Below the pieces are notes generated by a model. It was given only the letters and a program-made list of their open reading frames with translations, did not search any database and was not told the origin of the DNA. A stretch of 42,040 nt of DNA, taken from NCBI GenBank assembly GCA_036501845.1, contig DASXZO010000063.1, forward strand, positions 1-42,040, given 5' to 3'. Positions 40,038 to 42,040 of the stretch are shown here, piece after piece. A program made the translations under genes and the position numbers. Each line of letters starts with the position of its first letter. Position 1 is the stretch's first letter. Source of the stretch: JBBREP01 sp036501845 (GTDB taxonomy: Bacteria; Actinomycetota; Acidimicrobiia; IMCC26256; PALSA-610).

Positions 40038-41435
40038 ATGAAGGCACTCGCCGCGCGTTCGCTCGCGCTCACTCTGGGTCTCGGCGTCGCCGTCTCCGTT
40101 GCTGCGCCGGTCGCCCATGCCGCCACCACGGGGCGGGGCTATGTCGACCCCACGTACGGGTCAAACGGATCGTTCACCGCATCGCCGTCGCTCGAAGGTG
40201 TGACGGCGATGTACGAGCAGCCCGACGGCAAGGTCGTATTCGGCGGCCCGATCCCGCAAGGCGTGGAGTTGTATCGGCTGAACACCGACGGCACACCCGA
40301 CCGCACCTTCAGCGGCGACGGCGTTGCACCGCTCGATCTCGGCAATGGGCGCGGTCCCTTGTTGGAGCCGCGTTCGGTAGGCGGCACCTGGGTCGCGCAG
40401 GTGCAGACGTCCTCCACCCACGGCGCCGAGCTGCGCATCGACGCGCTCACGCCGTCGGGAGCGCTCGATCCGCACTTCGGCCGCGCGGGGCGCGTCGCAG
40501 TACCCGCCTTCTACGGAGAGGCGATCGCGCTGCGTGAGGTCACCGGTGGCGCGATCGAGGTGGTCGAGAGCGGTGATATCGGCGGTCGCGATCCTGCGCG
40601 CACGATGGTGTACCGGTTCCGTGCCGATGGAACACCCGACCCGAGTCTCGGCGGTCACGGCGGCATCACCGTGACGAACTTTCTTCCGGAGCAAGCCTTC
40701 ATCCGCTTCAATGGCGCCGTCACGTTCGAGTACCTGATCTACAACGAGAACATCTCGGGCGTGGGCCAGCTCGCCTCGAGTGGTGCGTGGGATCCCAACT
40801 TCGCGGGTGACGGCCGGGTGAACTTCGGCACCGGCCGAGGTTGGGGCTATGACAACGGCGCCGCGAAAGGGATGGCGATCGACTCGTCGGGTCGACTACT
40901 CGTGCGCGTCGACTACGTGTTCATGAACAACACGTCGCTGTCGGTGCTCGCTCGGCTGACGCCGAACGGGGGGTACGACACGACGTTCGGCGACGGCGGG
41001 CGCGCTGGGATCTCTTCGGTCGGGGACAACGATCCGAGCGAGATCCTGCCGACGCCGAGCGGGCGCATCCTTGTGACTTTCGGCGATCTGATCAAGGCAT
41101 TCACGTCGTCGGGGCAGGTCGACAAGGGCTTCCACAACGGCGGCGAGGTGGGCGTCGGAGTCGCCGAGTCGCCCGTGATGGTGGTCGACAGCAAGAACCG
41201 CCTGTTGATCGGCGGAACGGCCGGATCGCCGACTGTGGTCGAGTTCGACTCGTTCCTGGGCAATGGCTCCTGGGACGCCGGGTTCGGCAACAACGGCGTC
41301 GCGCACACGAGCTACTCCTCGGTGCGCGACCCTGCGTTCGTCGTGCTCGTGGGCAGCCGCCTCATTGCCGCGGGCGATCGCGTCAACGAGTCTTCGACGC
41401 CTCGAGCTGTGATGGTCACCGGCTACCTGCGCTGA
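40038..41435 (+). CDS. Secreted delta-60-repeat propeller protein
   Basis: A 465-residue exported protein. The signal peptide is MKALAARSLALTLGLGVAVS and onwards, with cleavage near AHA-ATT. It carries about seven delta-60 repeats with the core LNTDGTPDRTFSGDG, LDPHFGRAGRV, WDPNFAGDGRV and YDTTFGDGGRAG. The last is followed by a closing segment and no anchor. The fold is expected to be a beta-propeller. There is no clear ribosome site. This is the fourth exported repeat protein in the window. The function is unknown. Confidence 0.8.
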   Translation: MKALAARSLALTLGLGVAVSVAAPVAHAATTGRGYVDPTYGSNGSFTASPSLEGVTAMYEQPDGKVVFGGPIPQGVELYRLNTDGTPDRTFSGDGVAPLDLGNGRGPLLEPRSVGGTWVAQVQTSSTHGAELRIDALTPSGALDPHFGRAGRVAVPAFYGEAIALREVTGGAIEVVESGDIGGRDPARTMVYRFRADGTPDPSLGGHGGITVTNFLPEQAFIRFNGAVTFEYLIYNENISGVGQLASSGAWDPNFAGDGRVNFGTGRGWGYDNGAAKGMAIDSSGRLLVRVDYVFMNNTSLSVLARLTPNGGYDTTFGDGGRAGISSVGDNDPSEILPTPSGRILVTFGDLIKAFTSSGQVDKGFHNGGEVGVGVAESPVMVVDSKNRLLIGGTAGSPTVVEFDSFLGNGSWDAGFGNNGVAHTSYSSVRDPAFVVLVGSRLIAAGDRVNESSTPRAVMVTGYLR

Positions 41436-41451
41436 TCGGGCCGCTGCGCCT

Positions 41452-41457
41452 TAGGTT
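41452..41457 (+). promoter_or_regulatory. -10 element of a probable leaderless promoter (SnoaL-like)
   Basis: TAGGTT sits 7 nt before ATG 41465. The same hexamer precedes the FGGY kinase at nearly the same distance. Confidence 0.5.
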
Positions 41458-41464
41458 TGCGGTC

Positions 41465-41830
41465 ATGGAACCTGGGGATCTGCACCGCGAGGTCGAGACT
41501 GCGTTCAATGCCGGCGACGTCGACGCGCTCGTGGCGCTGTACGACGACGACGCCGCGATGGCCACGCCTGAAGGCGAGTTCGTCCGCGGCAAGGACGCGA
41601 TCCGCGACCAATGGGCCGGCTTCATCGCGCTCGGCGGACGCATCGAGATGACGACTCGGTTCGCGGTCGAGACCGGCGACGTCGCCCTGCTCAGCAACGA
41701 CTGGCACTTCTTGGCCGACGGCATCGAAGTGGGCGCGCGGACGGCTGAGGTCGCGCGGCGACAGTCGGACCATTCCTGGCGCTACGTGATCGACAACCCG
41801 TACGGCGGTGGCGAACTCCCAAATCCCTGA
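41465..41830 (+). CDS. SnoaL/DUF4440-like small protein
   Basis: A 121-residue NTF2-like fold protein. The opening EVETAFNAGDVDALVALYDD and AAMATPEGEFVRGKDAIRDQW are the standard first helices and strand of the SnoaL/DUF4440 family. The remaining strands end WRYVIDNPYGG. Family members are small isomerases, hydratases or binding proteins. No catalytic residue can be assigned here. It appears monocistronic with its own leaderless-type promoter. Confidence 0.8.
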   Translation: MEPGDLHREVETAFNAGDVDALVALYDDDAAMATPEGEFVRGKDAIRDQWAGFIALGGRIEMTTRFAVETGDVALLSNDWHFLADGIEVGARTAEVARRQSDHSWRYVIDNPYGGGELPNP

Positions 41831-41832
41831 CC

Positions 41833-42040
41833 TCATCCGTCGGGTGGTGGTCGGCTGGCGGGTGGGTTGAGTGTGCGTTTGCCGTTGGGGAGTAGTGGTC
41901 CGTCGGTCCAGTGTTTGTAGGTTTTGAGGTCGTGGTGGTGGCCGCATTTGAGGGCGACGTCGTCGACGCTGGTCCGCCCGTTGAGCGCCCAGCCGGCGCC
42001 GAGGTGGTCGACTTCGAGGTTGCGGGTGTTGCCGCAGCCG
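41833..42040 (-). CDS. HNH endonuclease C-terminus (partial)
   Basis: Reading leftwards from the window edge, 69 codons end at 41833. They contain GCGNTRNLEVDHLGAGWALN and CGHHHDLKTYKHW, the HNH motif with two zinc-binding Cys sites. This matches the C-terminus of DUF222/13E12-repeat HNH proteins common in actinobacteria. The N-terminus lies outside the window. Whether it is a mobile or host nuclease cannot be told from this piece. Confidence 0.85.
   Translation of the reverse strand, partial: GCGNTRNLEVDHLGAGWALNGRTSVDDVALKCGHHHDLKTYKHWTDGPLLPNGKRTLNPPASRPPPDG

Noticed and set aside
41833..42040. A mobile element at the right edge
   Set aside because: HNH/DUF222 proteins are common chromosomal genes in actinobacteria; no terminal repeats or integrase are visible.

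Overview
The window is a gene-dense, GC-rich stretch of bacterial chromosome with many GTG starts and 4-bp ATGA/GTGA overlaps. It carries two luciferase-like (F420-type) oxidoreductases, a CYP125-like P450, paired acyl-CoA dehydrogenases, several SDRs, a DUF2510/DUF4328 protein and the C-terminus of an HNH endonuclease. This set points to Actinomycetota, and I infer a relative of the Acidimicrobiia. No rRNA, tRNA, CRISPR array, transposase or prophage was found.

Layout. 1-3400: two LLM-family oxidoreductases and a CYP125-like P450 whose promoter contains a KstR-like palindrome. 3400-7800 (minus): a nitrilase-family hydrolase and two secreted repeat proteins. 7900-14100 (minus): an MMPL exporter, cytochrome bd oxidase (cydAB) and a sphingosine-1-phosphate-lyase-like PLP enzyme, divergent from an FGGY kinase. 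15660-19200: a secreted FG-GAP/beta-propeller protein, an EthD-like protein, and two convergent gene remnants. 19219-22385: an SDR, an acyl-CoA ligase and a 3-alpha-hydroxysteroid-dehydrogenase-like SDR with a repeat-derived insert. 22390-27530 (minus): a DUF4328 membrane protein, a lipoprotein hydrolase, then a glutamine amidotransferase, glutamine-synthetase-like ligase and SDR resembling the mycobacterial Rv2857c-Rv2860c locus, and an unknown membrane protein. 27565-31944: an OB-fold protein and a KimA-like potassium permease, divergent from a short KdpDE-like two-component system. 32110-38931: two acyl-CoA dehydrogenase subunits, a zinc-ribbon membrane protein, an Ltp2-like thiolase, a DUF35 protein, a TetR regulator and an aldehyde dehydrogenase. 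39260-42040: a class II aldolase, a delta-60-repeat secreted protein, a SnoaL-like protein and the end of an HNH gene.

How it fits together. Much of the window looks like catabolism of steroid or isoprenoid acids: oxygenation (P450), CoA activation (ligase), dehydrogenation (ACAD pair), retro-aldol cleavage (Ltp2-like plus DUF35) and aldehyde oxidation (ALDH). No enoyl-CoA hydratase is present. A second theme is gamma-glutamylation of an amine, and a third is potassium homeostasis. Ten genes or gene remnants have a TANNNT -10-like hexamer only 6-10 nt before the start codon, which suggests that leaderless transcription is common here. Several genes are instead separated by perfect hairpins.
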